A model generated the notes under the pieces. The model did not search any database. It saw nothing but the letters and a program-made list of their open reading frames with translations, and had not been told where the DNA came from. Positions 1 through 5,934 of a stretch of DNA of 7,102 nt are shown piece after piece. This stretch comes from Candidatus Nanopelagicales bacterium (GTDB lineage Bacteria; Actinomycetota; Actinomycetes; S36-B12): contig JALQSY010000090.1 in assembly GCA_023264215.1 (NCBI GenBank), positions 1 to 7,102 on the forward strand. Reading direction: 5' to 3'. Both the position numbers and the translations under genes were made by a program. How positions within the stretch are numbered: the stretch's first letter is position 1; every line of letters starts with the position of its first letter.

Positions 1-70
1 GTCCGAGATCCAGCGCCTCATCGTGGCGCGCTCCCTCGAGCGCCGCGGCGTGCGAGCCATGCTCACGTGA
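1..70 (+). CDS. 3' end of a probable acyl-CoA dehydrogenase (partial)
   Basis: Read from base 2, the frame gives 22 residues, SEIQRLIVARSLERRGVRAM plus LT, then TGA at 68-70. The 'SEIQR.IVARSL' string is the characteristic end of acyl-CoA dehydrogenases (family pattern GTsEIqr.iiar.ll), whose C-terminal helix helps form the FAD/dimer interface. These flavoenzymes introduce an alpha,beta double bond into acyl-CoAs and pass electrons to ETF. Only the tail is visible, so the substrate cannot be judged. The next gene begins 10 bases later and its ribosome binding site overlaps this stop codon, so the two are very likely cotranscribed and perhaps translationally coupled. A CoA-thioester enzyme next to an acyl-CoA synthetase supports the call. 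The short match is the main uncertainty. Confidence 0.6.
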   Translation, partial: SEIQRLIVARSLERRGVRAMLT

Positions 71-80
71 GGTCCCTCAG

Positions 81-2078
81 ATGGTCGACCTGAGTCGTCT
101 GCTGGCGCCGCGGTCCGTCGCGGTCGTCGGTGCGACCGAGCGCGAGGGCACCTACGCGCACACGACGCTGCTCAATCTTGCTCGCGCCGAATTCCCGGGC
201 AGCGTCATCGGCATTCACCCCACGCGACCGTCCGCGGCGGGAGTCGCCTGCGTGCCCACTCTCGCGGATGCCGGTGTCGTTGACGCGGTCGTCATCGCAA
301 CACCCGCGGACAGCGTGCCGTCGTACGTCGCCGCTGCTGCCGAGCTCGGATGCGGGGGTGCCATCGTCTACGCCGCGGGATTCGCTGAGGCTGGCCGTGA
401 GGATCTGCAGCGCGAACTCGTGGTCGCAGCGGGGTCAATGCCCGTCATCGGGCCCAATGGCAACGGCATGGTCAGCGTCCCGGCTCGCGCGCCGCTATGG
501 GGCGACGCGGTGACGCTGCCGACGTCGCCCGGTGGCATCGCGCTCATCTCCGACAGCGGCAATATCGGTGTCGTCGGCATGGCGCATCGCGAGGGCGAGG
601 GCCTGCACACGGTGATCTCATCGGGCAACGCCGCGGTCGTCGACACCCCGACACTGCTGGAGCAGGTCGCGTGTCTCGACGGAGTCCGCGCGGTGGCGAT
701 GTACGTCGAGGGCGATGGCGATGGCGAGCGCTGGTGCCGGGCGCTGGCCGTCTGCGCCGAGCGGGACGTGCGCGTCGTCGTGCTCAAGGCGGGCCGCAGT
801 GCGCGCGGTGCTGCCGTCGGAGCAGCCCACACCGCTGCGCTCGTCGGCGACCAGGCAGTCTTCGCCTCGCTCATCGAGGAGGCCGGCGGCGTGATGGTGC
901 GCCAGCCACTCGAGCTCCTCGAGACCGCGCGGGCTCTTGCCCTGGGGCGGCGCGATCCGCGGGGTGCGGCGTTCCTCACCTGCTCGGGCGGTGATGCGGC
1001 GATCGTCGCGGATATCGCCGACGATCTCGGCGTGGTGCTCGCCGACCTGTCGGATGACACGTCTCAACGCCTGCGCGACCTGCTTCCGCCTGCGGCGACC
1101 GTGGCGAATCCGCTCGATCACACGGCGATGGTGTGGGCCGACACCGAGGCGATCGCGGCGCTCACCGAGGCCGTGGCACGCGACCCACAGGTCGGCCACG
1201 TCGTGTACGTCCAGGACGAGCCGCCCGGCCTGCCTCCCGGCCCACTCGCCGAGTGGCAGGCGACGCGCGCGGGCGGCGTGCTCGGTGGGGAACGCGCGGG
1301 CGTCGACACGCTGGTGGTTGCGACAACTCCCGGGCAGGCGGCCGCGGGAGTCGTCTCCGGTGTCGACAATGCCCTGCGCGCGATCGGTGTGCTGCAGCGG
1401 TCGCCTGTGGATCCCGCTCGAGTGAGCGCGATCGCCAATGCTGTCGCGTCGCAGACTGATCCGCGCTCACTGGACGAGCGGCAGGCCAAGGTGATGCTCG
1501 CGCGGCATGGAGTCGAGGTCCCGAATGCCATGGTCGCGGTCACGGCTGCGGATGCTGTCGAGGCTGCGCGTCGGATCGGCTATCCGGTCGTGCTCAAGGT
1601 CCTCGCCGAGGGCGTCATCCACAAGACCGACATCGGTGGGGTGTGCCTCGACGTGGCCTCGGACGATGACGTCACTCGCGAATCCTCGCGCATGCTGGCC
1701 CTGGCCCCCGGTGCACGAGTCCTCGTCGAGCAGATGGCACCGCCCGGTATCGAGATCCTCGTGGCCGCCCGTCGGGACGGGGTCGTCCCCACGCTCACGA
1801 TCGGCCTCGGGGGCGTGTGGACGGAGTTGCTCGCCGACGTCGTCTGCATCCCGCTTCCGGCGCCCGCCCTTCGAGTGCGCGCGGCGTTGGAGAGATTGCG
1901 GGGCTTCGCGATGCTCGCCGGCGCGCGGGGTGGCACGGCGTACGACATCGACGCCCTGGCCGATGCGTCGAGCCGTATCGGCCAGGCGCTCCTCGAGGAG
2001 CGCCTTTCCCTCGTCGAGGTGAATCCGCTGATCGTGGGGGAGTCGGGCTGCGTCGCGGTAGACGCGGTGGTCAGTTAA
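81..2078 (+). CDS. Fused NDP-forming acyl-CoA synthetase (acetate-CoA ligase, ADP-forming family)
   Basis: Predicted cytoplasmic enzyme joining a carboxylic acid to CoA through an acyl-phosphate and a phosphohistidine, coupled to ATP/ADP. The domain order is that of alpha-beta fused enzymes. A CoA-binding Rossmann domain covers roughly residues 5-130 (VVGAT at 15-19, GPNGNG at 124-129). Two succinyl-CoA-ligase-like flavodoxin domains follow at about 145-290 and 295-440. An ATP-grasp domain covers about 455-665 (HKTDIGG at 514-520, EVNPL at 646-650). His250 in 'GAAHTAALVGD' sits where the family has its phosphorylated histidine (usual text SHTGAL.G), so the enzyme looks catalytically intact. 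The commoner SQSG loop reads S157-D-S-G here. At 665 residues it is slightly short for the fused family (about 700). The ATG at 81 has GAGGT at 69-73, seven bases upstream and overlapping the previous stop. Substrate is unknown; the adjoining dehydrogenase suggests a longer or branched acid rather than acetate. Feruloyl- or pimeloyl-CoA synthetases and the ATP-dependent DMSP lyase DddX share this fold. Confidence 0.9.
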   Translation: MVDLSRLLAPRSVAVVGATEREGTYAHTTLLNLARAEFPGSVIGIHPTRPSAAGVACVPTLADAGVVDAVVIATPADSVPSYVAAAAELGCGGAIVYAAGFAEAGREDLQRELVVAAGSMPVIGPNGNGMVSVPARAPLWGDAVTLPTSPGGIALISDSGNIGVVGMAHREGEGLHTVISSGNAAVVDTPTLLEQVACLDGVRAVAMYVEGDGDGERWCRALAVCAERDVRVVVLKAGRSARGAAVGAAHTAALVGDQAVFASLIEEAGGVMVRQPLELLETARALALGRRDPRGAAFLTCSGGDAAIVADIADDLGVVLADLSDDTSQRLRDLLPPAATVANPLDHTAMVWADTEAIAALTEAVARDPQVGHVVYVQDEPPGLPPGPLAEWQATRAGGVLGGERAGVDTLVVATTPGQAAAGVVSGVDNALRAIGVLQRSPVDPARVSAIANAVASQTDPRSLDERQAKVMLARHGVEVPNAMVAVTAADAVEAARRIGYPVVLKVLAEGVIHKTDIGGVCLDVASDDDVTRESSRMLALAPGARVLVEQMAPPGIEILVAARRDGVVPTLTIGLGGVWTELLADVVCIPLPAPALRVRAALERLRGFAMLAGARGGTAYDIDALADASSRIGQALLEERLSLVEVNPLIVGESGCVAVDAVVS

Positions 2079-2127
2079 CGCACACGCGAATGGTCGTGCT
2101 CAGGCTCGCTGGATTCCCACCCGGCAT

Positions 2128-2155
2128 GTGCAATCGATTGCGCAATCGATTGCAC
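2128..2155. promoter_or_regulatory. 28-bp perfect palindrome: two abutting LacI-type operators
   Basis: The left arm GTGCAATCGATTGC (2128-2141) is the exact reverse complement of the right arm GCAATCGATTGCAC (2142-2155). Each arm contains the 12-bp palindrome GCAATCGATTGC (2130-2141 and 2142-2153), with the CG-centred shape typical of LacI/GalR-family operators. A third palindrome, ATTGCGCAAT (2137-2146), sits at the junction. The two sites are 12 bp apart centre to centre. The upstream gene ends at 2078, so the only sensible target is the oxygenase gene to the right, whose predicted transcription start lies about 80 bases downstream. No LacI-family gene is in the window. There is no T-run, so a terminator is unlikely. 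The rest of the 2079-2234 gap shows no gene. Confidence 0.75.
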
Positions 2156-2197
2156 CCGATGTGTTGCTCGTGGCACGCCGAGATCATGCGGATCCGC

Positions 2198-2227
2198 TTG
2201 GAGGCACGTGGATTCGGCCCCTAGGAT
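2198..2227 (+). promoter_or_regulatory. Candidate promoter for the oxygenase gene (leaderless)
   Basis: A -35-like TTGGAG (2198-2203) and a -10 TAGGAT (2222-2227) are separated by 18 bases. The -10 fits the TAnnnT pattern of actinobacterial housekeeping promoters. A start site about seven bases after the -10 would fall at or next to the ATG at 2235, giving a leaderless mRNA, a common arrangement in actinobacteria. The GGAG inside the -35 box could instead be read as a Shine-Dalgarno for a GTG at 2208, but only three bases would separate them. Confidence 0.5.
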
Positions 2228-2234
2228 GACGCGC

Positions 2235-3419
2235 ATGGCCCCCACCTTCACCCCTGCACCCCTGCCCGCTGATCAGCTCGCTCGCACGCTCGCCCCGTTC
2301 GGCCAGAGCCGCATGCTCCCGGTCGCGGCATACACCTCCGATGAGGTCTTCGCCTGGGAGCAGCAGCAGTTCTTCCGCGGTTGGCAGTGCGTCGGTCGCA
2401 GCGACGAGATCGCCGAGCCCGGCATGCAGCGCGCGGACAAGGTGGGTGACACGACCGTGCTCCTCGTGCGCGGTGAGAACGGCACGCTGCGTGCCTTCGC
2501 CAACGTCTGCCGCCATCGCGGTCACGAGATCCTGCCGTGTGGCTCGTCTACCAAGGCGCGTGCCATCACCTGCCCCTACCACTCGTGGTCGTACAAGCTC
2601 GACGGCGAGCTCTTCAGCGCCGCGGGCTACGGGGGCTTCGGCGACTTCGAGATGGCGGACTTCCCGCTGCGGCCCATCACCGTCGAGGAGTGGCACGGCT
2701 GGATCTTCCTCGATATCTCCGGCCTTGCCGGTCCGTTGTCGCGGCACGTCGCTGGCCTGGAGGAGCGCATCGCGCAGTACGCGCCCGAGCGACTCATCGT
2801 GCAGGGGCGTCACGAGTACGTCATCCAGGCCAACTGGAAGATCGTCATCGAGAACTACCAGGAGTGCTACCACTGCTCGTCGATCCATCCTGAGCTCTGC
2901 CAGGTCAGCCCCCCGGAGAGCGGGGAGAACTGGGCACCGTCGTCCGGGGCCTGGGTCGGAGGCTGGCAGGACCTGCGGCCACATGCGGTCACCATGTCGC
3001 TCGACGGCCACAGCGACGGCGTCTTCATCCCCGGCCTCAACGAGGTCGAGCAGCGGCGCATCGACTACATCGGGATCTTCCCCAATCTGCTGGTGAGCCT
3101 GCATCCCGACTACGTCATGACCCACCGCATGGTGCCCCTGTCGGCCCGCGAGACCTGGGTCGAATGCCAGTGGGCGTTCCCGCCGGAGGCCCTCGACAAG
3201 CCCGGATTCAGCCCGGCGTACGCGATGGACTTCTGGGACATCACCAATCGCGAGGACTGGGGTGCGTGCGAGTCGGTGCAGCGCGGCATGGACAGCGGAT
3301 TCGCCGAGCCCGGACCGCTGTCGCCGGATGAGGATGCGATCTATCAGTTCGTGACGATGATCGCTCGGGGCTACCTCGGCCAGCCGCTTGCCGCGGTGCA
3401 GGAGACGGCTAGCGCCTAG
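2235..3419 (+). CDS. Rieske non-heme iron oxygenase, alpha (catalytic) subunit
   Basis: Predicted cytoplasmic ring-hydroxylating/demethylating oxygenase of 394 residues that uses O2 and electrons from a separate reductase. The Rieske [2Fe-2S] ligands are C92-R-H94 and C113-P-Y-H116 (CRHRGH and CPYHSWSY). The catalytic domain has the mononuclear iron motif E210-C-Y-H213-x4-H218 (NYQECYHCSSIH), with a probable third ligand Asp in 'DITNREDW' (D341 most likely). Glu210, three residues before the first His, is placed as is the bridging Glu of carnitine monooxygenase CntA rather than the Asp of naphthalene-type dioxygenases. The overall pattern recalls the glycine-betaine/stachydrine/carnitine monooxygenase group, although pipelines would call it an 'aromatic ring-hydroxylating dioxygenase'. 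I chose ATG 2235 because a TAGGAT -10 lies just upstream; in-frame alternatives are GTG 2208 (403 residues) and ATG 2226. No ferredoxin or reductase gene is visible. The gene stands alone behind the LacI-type operators and overlaps the convergent ATPase gene by four bases. Confidence 0.9.
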   Translation: MAPTFTPAPLPADQLARTLAPFGQSRMLPVAAYTSDEVFAWEQQQFFRGWQCVGRSDEIAEPGMQRADKVGDTTVLLVRGENGTLRAFANVCRHRGHEILPCGSSTKARAITCPYHSWSYKLDGELFSAAGYGGFGDFEMADFPLRPITVEEWHGWIFLDISGLAGPLSRHVAGLEERIAQYAPERLIVQGRHEYVIQANWKIVIENYQECYHCSSIHPELCQVSPPESGENWAPSSGAWVGGWQDLRPHAVTMSLDGHSDGVFIPGLNEVEQRRIDYIGIFPNLLVSLHPDYVMTHRMVPLSARETWVECQWAFPPEALDKPGFSPAYAMDFWDITNREDWGACESVQRGMDSGFAEPGPLSPDEDAIYQFVTMIARGYLGQPLAAVQETASA

Positions 3420-4498
3420 TCGGCCATCGCTCCGACGGGCAGCAACCGCATCGCGTCCGGGCGACAGTGCACGGTGACGCTCTCTCCCGAGGTGTGATGG
3501 CCCGCCCGTTCGCTCGGACGGCGAACGACGAGTTCGGCGCCGCCGGTCAGACCGACGATGATGTCGGTCGTCGCACCCTGATAGACCGTGCGCACCACCG
3601 TGCCCGTCAGGGTGCCGGCCTCCTCGTCGGTCCCGTCCAGCAGCAGGCGCTCCGGGCGGATGACCAGGCGTACGTCGTCACCCGCAGCAGCCGAACCCCG
3701 ACAGGTCAGCGTCTCACTGCCCACGCGGACCGACGTCCGTCCTTCGCCAGCTGGACCTACGACGTCGACCGGTAGGACGTTGGCGCTGCCGAGGAAGTCG
3801 GCGACGTACGCCGTGGCGGGTGAGTCGTAGACCTCCTCGGGGGTGCCCACCTGCTCGATGAGCCCGCCGGCCATGACGGCCATGCGGTCCGACATCGTCA
3901 GGGCCTCCTCCTGGTCGTGCGTCACGTAGATGAACGTGATGCCCAGTGACTCCTGCAGCGACTTCAGCTCGATCTGCAATGTCTTGCGGAGTTTTGCGTC
4001 GAGAGCGCCGAGCGGTTCGTCGAGCAGCAGCACGCGGGGTCCGAGCACGATGGCGCGAGCGAGGGCGACGCGCTGCTGCTGGCCGCCGGAGAGCTGACCG
4101 GGACGGCGCTTGGCGTACTGCCCCATGCGCACCATCTCGAGCGCCTCGCCGACCTTGCGCTTCGCATCGGCCTTGCCGACCTTCTGGTAGCGAAGCCCGA
4201 ACGCGACGTTGTCCTCGACGGACATGAAGGGAAAGAGCGCGTAGTTCTGGAAGACCGTATTCACCGGGCGATCATTGGCGGGCACCTTGGAGACGTCGCT
4301 ACCGTCGATGCGGATCTCACCCGACGTGGGCGTCTCGAATCCCGCGATCATGCGCAGCGTCGTGGTCTTCCCGCATCCGGAGGGGCCCAGGAGGCTGAAG
4401 AACTCGCCAGCAGCGATATCCACGTCGATGCCGCGGACAGCGGGCACCTCGCCGTAGGACTTGTGCAAGTCGATGACGGAGACGCTTCCCCCCTTCAC
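3416..4498 (-). CDS. PotA-type ABC transporter ATP-binding protein (spermidine/putrescine-like family)
   Basis: Membrane-associated ATPase powering the importer encoded by the divergent operon. With GTG 4498 as start it has 360 residues. Visible motifs are Walker A GPSGCGKTT (38-46), Q-loop Gln84 in QNYALFPFMSVEDNV, signature LSGGQQQR (136-143), Walker B VLLLDE (156-161), D-loop GALD (164-167) and switch His194 in VTHDQEEA. A C-terminal TOBE-like beta-barrel follows at about 275-355, containing IRPERL. This CUT1/PotA-like layout is complete, with no damaged motif. Start choice: ATG 4531 would add 11 residues but abuts an AGGAGG with no spacer, whereas GTG 4498 has GGAG (4510-4507) eight bases upstream and gives MKGGSVSVIDLHKSYG, close to where family similarity begins. 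The stop shares CTAG with the oxygenase stop. Being transcribed away from its binding protein and permeases is unusual for this family. The transported substrate is not proven. Confidence 0.92.
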   Translation of the reverse strand: MKGGSVSVIDLHKSYGEVPAVRGIDVDIAAGEFFSLLGPSGCGKTTTLRMIAGFETPTSGEIRIDGSDVSKVPANDRPVNTVFQNYALFPFMSVEDNVAFGLRYQKVGKADAKRKVGEALEMVRMGQYAKRRPGQLSGGQQQRVALARAIVLGPRVLLLDEPLGALDAKLRKTLQIELKSLQESLGITFIYVTHDQEEALTMSDRMAVMAGGLIEQVGTPEEVYDSPATAYVADFLGSANVLPVDVVGPAGEGRTSVRVGSETLTCRGSAAAGDDVRLVIRPERLLLDGTDEEAGTLTGTVVRTVYQGATTDIIVGLTGGAELVVRRPSERAGHHTSGESVTVHCRPDAMRLLPVGAMAD

Positions 4499-4527
4499 TG
4501 ATGCGTCTCCCCGGTGCGATGCGTCAT
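4495..4527 (-). CDS. Candidate 10-residue leader peptide coupled to the ATPase gene
   Basis: On the minus strand, AGGAGG (4537-4532) is followed four bases later by ATG 4527. This opens a reading frame for MTHRTGETHQ ending in TGA at 4497-4495. That TGA overlaps the proposed GTG start of the ATPase (4498-4496) in a GTGA arrangement typical of translational coupling. It explains why the strongest Shine-Dalgarno in the region is badly placed for the ATPase's own ATG at 4531. It has no homology signal at this length and could be chance. Confidence 0.25.
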   Translation of the reverse strand: MTHRTGETHQ

Positions 4528-4537
4528 GCATCCTCCT

Positions 4538-4559
4538 GCAATTGCGGCAAAGTGCTTGC
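4538..4559. promoter_or_regulatory. Cluster of GCAA/TTGC half-sites in the divergent control region
   Basis: Three overlapping inverted motifs occur in 22 bases: GCAATTGC (4538-4545), TTGC-G-GCAA (4542-4550) and GCAA-N5-TTGC (4547-4559). The half-sites are the same GCAA/TTGC as in the operators at 2128-2155, where they are spaced by four bases. This may be a degenerate site for the same or a related regulator. Motifs this short also arise by chance. Confidence 0.3.
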
Positions 4560-4572
4560 GTAACCCTGAATG

Positions 4573-4598
4573 GTCGATCAGTCTAGGGAGTGATCGAC
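4573..4598. promoter_or_regulatory. Inverted repeat GTCGATCA-N10-TGATCGAC between divergent genes
   Basis: Perfect 8-bp arms at 4573-4580 and 4591-4598 flank ten bases. The site lies 28 bases before the binding-protein ATG, and 16 bases before its ribosome binding site at 4615-4619. Each arm is itself close to a palindrome of the TGRTCGAYCA type. Its place between the divergent ATPase and binding-protein genes fits an operator controlling both, probably for a dimeric regulator such as a GntR- or TetR-family protein. A transcribed hairpin is possible but no T-run follows, so it is not a terminator. The -10-like TAGACT of the minus strand (4585-4580) would lie inside it. Confidence 0.5.
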
Positions 4599-4626
4599 AT
4601 CGCCGAGGGAAGTCGAGGAATCTGAC

Positions 4627-5934
4627 ATGTCACTGTCCCCCCAGCCCCGCCGCCCCTTCTCACGTCGCCGCCTGCTCCAGACGTCGGCGCTCGCCATCCC
4701 CGGCGCACTCGCCCTGGGCGCCTGCGCACGCGAGCAGCCGCTGAGTGGGCCCACCGGAGCGGCATCGTCCGCAGCGGGTTCGGCCTCCGGCAGCGCGAGT
4801 GCCTCGCCGAGCGCGACGGGTATCCCGATTGCGTCCCCGCAGAACCCGGTCAAGTGGCCGATCAACCCGGGCAATGAGCCCATCGCCTCGGACCTCGAGC
4901 CCGAGGCCAACGCGACCCTGCGGCTGTACAACTACCCGGACTACGTCTGGAACAGGGTGCTCAAGGGCTTCCAGGAGGAGTACAAGGACTACAACGTCAC
5001 CATCGAGTTGTCGACGTTCAATGACCTGCCCGAGGCGCTCACCAAGATTCGCAGCGGCTCGGTGCCCTATGACGTCGGGTTCCTCACGTACAACTACATC
5101 GGTCGACTCGTGTACGGCGACCTGATCCGACCCCTGAACCAGAGCTACATCCCGAGGATCGCCGACGCCTGGGACGAGTTCCAGGATCCCTGGTACGACC
5201 TGGGCTGGCAGTACACCGTGCCGTACACGATCTACACGACGGGGATCGGCTGGCGCAACGACCTCATCCCCGAGGACATCGGAGCGCGGCCCAACCCCTA
5301 TGACGTCTTCTGGGACAGCAAGTACGCCGGTGAGATCGCCGTGCTGGACGATGACCGCGAGGTCATCGGCATGACGATCCTGCGCGACGGCGGTACCGAC
5401 GTGAACACCGCGGATCCGGCGGTCCTGGGCGTCACGCGTGACGCCATGCTCGAGATGCTCTCCATCAGCCAGCCTCGCGTCACGATCACCGGCTACACGG
5501 ACATCCCCGAAGGCGTGCTCTCGCTCTCGCAGTGCTGGTCCGGTGACATGATCACGGGCCAGTACTACCTGCCCGAGGGCGTCGACCCGTCCGTGCTGCG
5601 CTACTGGAGCCCCCCGACCGGTCAGGGCCTCATCGGCAACGACTTCCTGTGCGTGCTCAAGGGCGGGGAGAACCCTGTCCTCGCCCACCACTTCCTCAAC
5701 TACATGCTCACCAACGACGTGGCGCTGGAGAACTTCAGCTGGGTTGGCTATCAGCCGCCCATGAAGTCGCTGTCGGCCGACACGATGGTGGCCGACGGTT
5801 GGGTGCCGGAGAACCTCGCGGGAGCCGTCGTGCGGCCGGAGTGGTTCCAGGTGGGCTACCCGCTTCTCGAGCTCCCCCCCGAGGTCGAGGCCGAGTACCA
5901 GGCGATCTGGCAGCAGTTCAAGGCCGGTGCGTAG
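4627..5934 (+). CDS. PotD-like ABC transporter substrate-binding lipoprotein (Tat signal)
   Basis: Extracytoplasmic receptor that captures solute for the importer; 435 residues. The N-terminus combines a twin-arginine motif (S12-R-R-R-L-L-Q) with a lipobox LGAC and lipidated Cys33, predicting Tat export and a membrane anchor. A Ser/Ala/Gly linker spans about 40-65, which explains the excess over E. coli PotD (about 350). The mature domain follows PotD closely: LYNYPDYV (100-107), PYDVGFLTYNYIGRL, DDDREV (241-246), CWSGDM (303-308), GNDFL (337-341) and GYQPPM (374-379). By alignment from memory, D242, E245, W304, D339 and Y375 match the PotD polyamine contacts D168, E171, W229, D257 and Y293, while W34 becomes Y103 and W255 appears as Gly337. 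An amine or other organic cation is the likely ligand. The ATG has GAGGA seven bases upstream. The stop touches the GTG of the next gene in the same frame. Confidence 0.93.
   Translation: MSLSPQPRRPFSRRRLLQTSALAIPGALALGACAREQPLSGPTGAASSAAGSASGSASASPSATGIPIASPQNPVKWPINPGNEPIASDLEPEANATLRLYNYPDYVWNRVLKGFQEEYKDYNVTIELSTFNDLPEALTKIRSGSVPYDVGFLTYNYIGRLVYGDLIRPLNQSYIPRIADAWDEFQDPWYDLGWQYTVPYTIYTTGIGWRNDLIPEDIGARPNPYDVFWDSKYAGEIAVLDDDREVIGMTILRDGGTDVNTADPAVLGVTRDAMLEMLSISQPRVTITGYTDIPEGVLSLSQCWSGDMITGQYYLPEGVDPSVLRYWSPPTGQGLIGNDFLCVLKGGENPVLAHHFLNYMLTNDVALENFSWVGYQPPMKSLSADTMVADGWVPENLAGAVVRPEWFQVGYPLLELPPEVEAEYQAIWQQFKAGA

Noticed and set aside
368..1199. Long minus-strand open frames opposite the acyl-CoA synthetase
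   Set aside because: Their translations are low-complexity Arg/Ser/Ala-rich and show no motifs. They arise from the high GC content opposite a strongly supported gene.
2128..2155. Palindrome read as a rho-independent terminator of the acyl-CoA synthetase operon
   Set aside because: There is no loop and no following T-run, the stem has an operator-like core, and it is a tandem repeat of a known operator shape.
2184..3125. 313-residue minus-strand open frame opposite the oxygenase gene
   Set aside because: The plus strand holds intact Rieske and iron-binding motifs throughout. The antisense product has no recognisable domain and is a frame shadow.
4500..4525. Direct repeat GATGCGTC (4500-4507 and 4518-4525) as an operator pair
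   Set aside because: Eight-base copies lie in or next to the start of a coding region with repeated Asp-Ala-Ser codons. Chance or codon repetition explains them adequately.
4532..4626. Specific -35/-10 promoters for the divergent ATPase and receptor genes
   Set aside because: TAGACT (minus, 4585-4580) and TAGGGA (plus, 4584-4589) are -10-like, but neither has a convincing -35 at a proper distance. Promoters must exist here but I cannot place them.
4660..5691. 343-residue minus-strand open frame opposite the binding protein
   Set aside because: The plus frame has a full signal peptide and PotD-like motifs. The antisense text is repetitive Val/Asp/Arg composition typical of GC-rich shadows.
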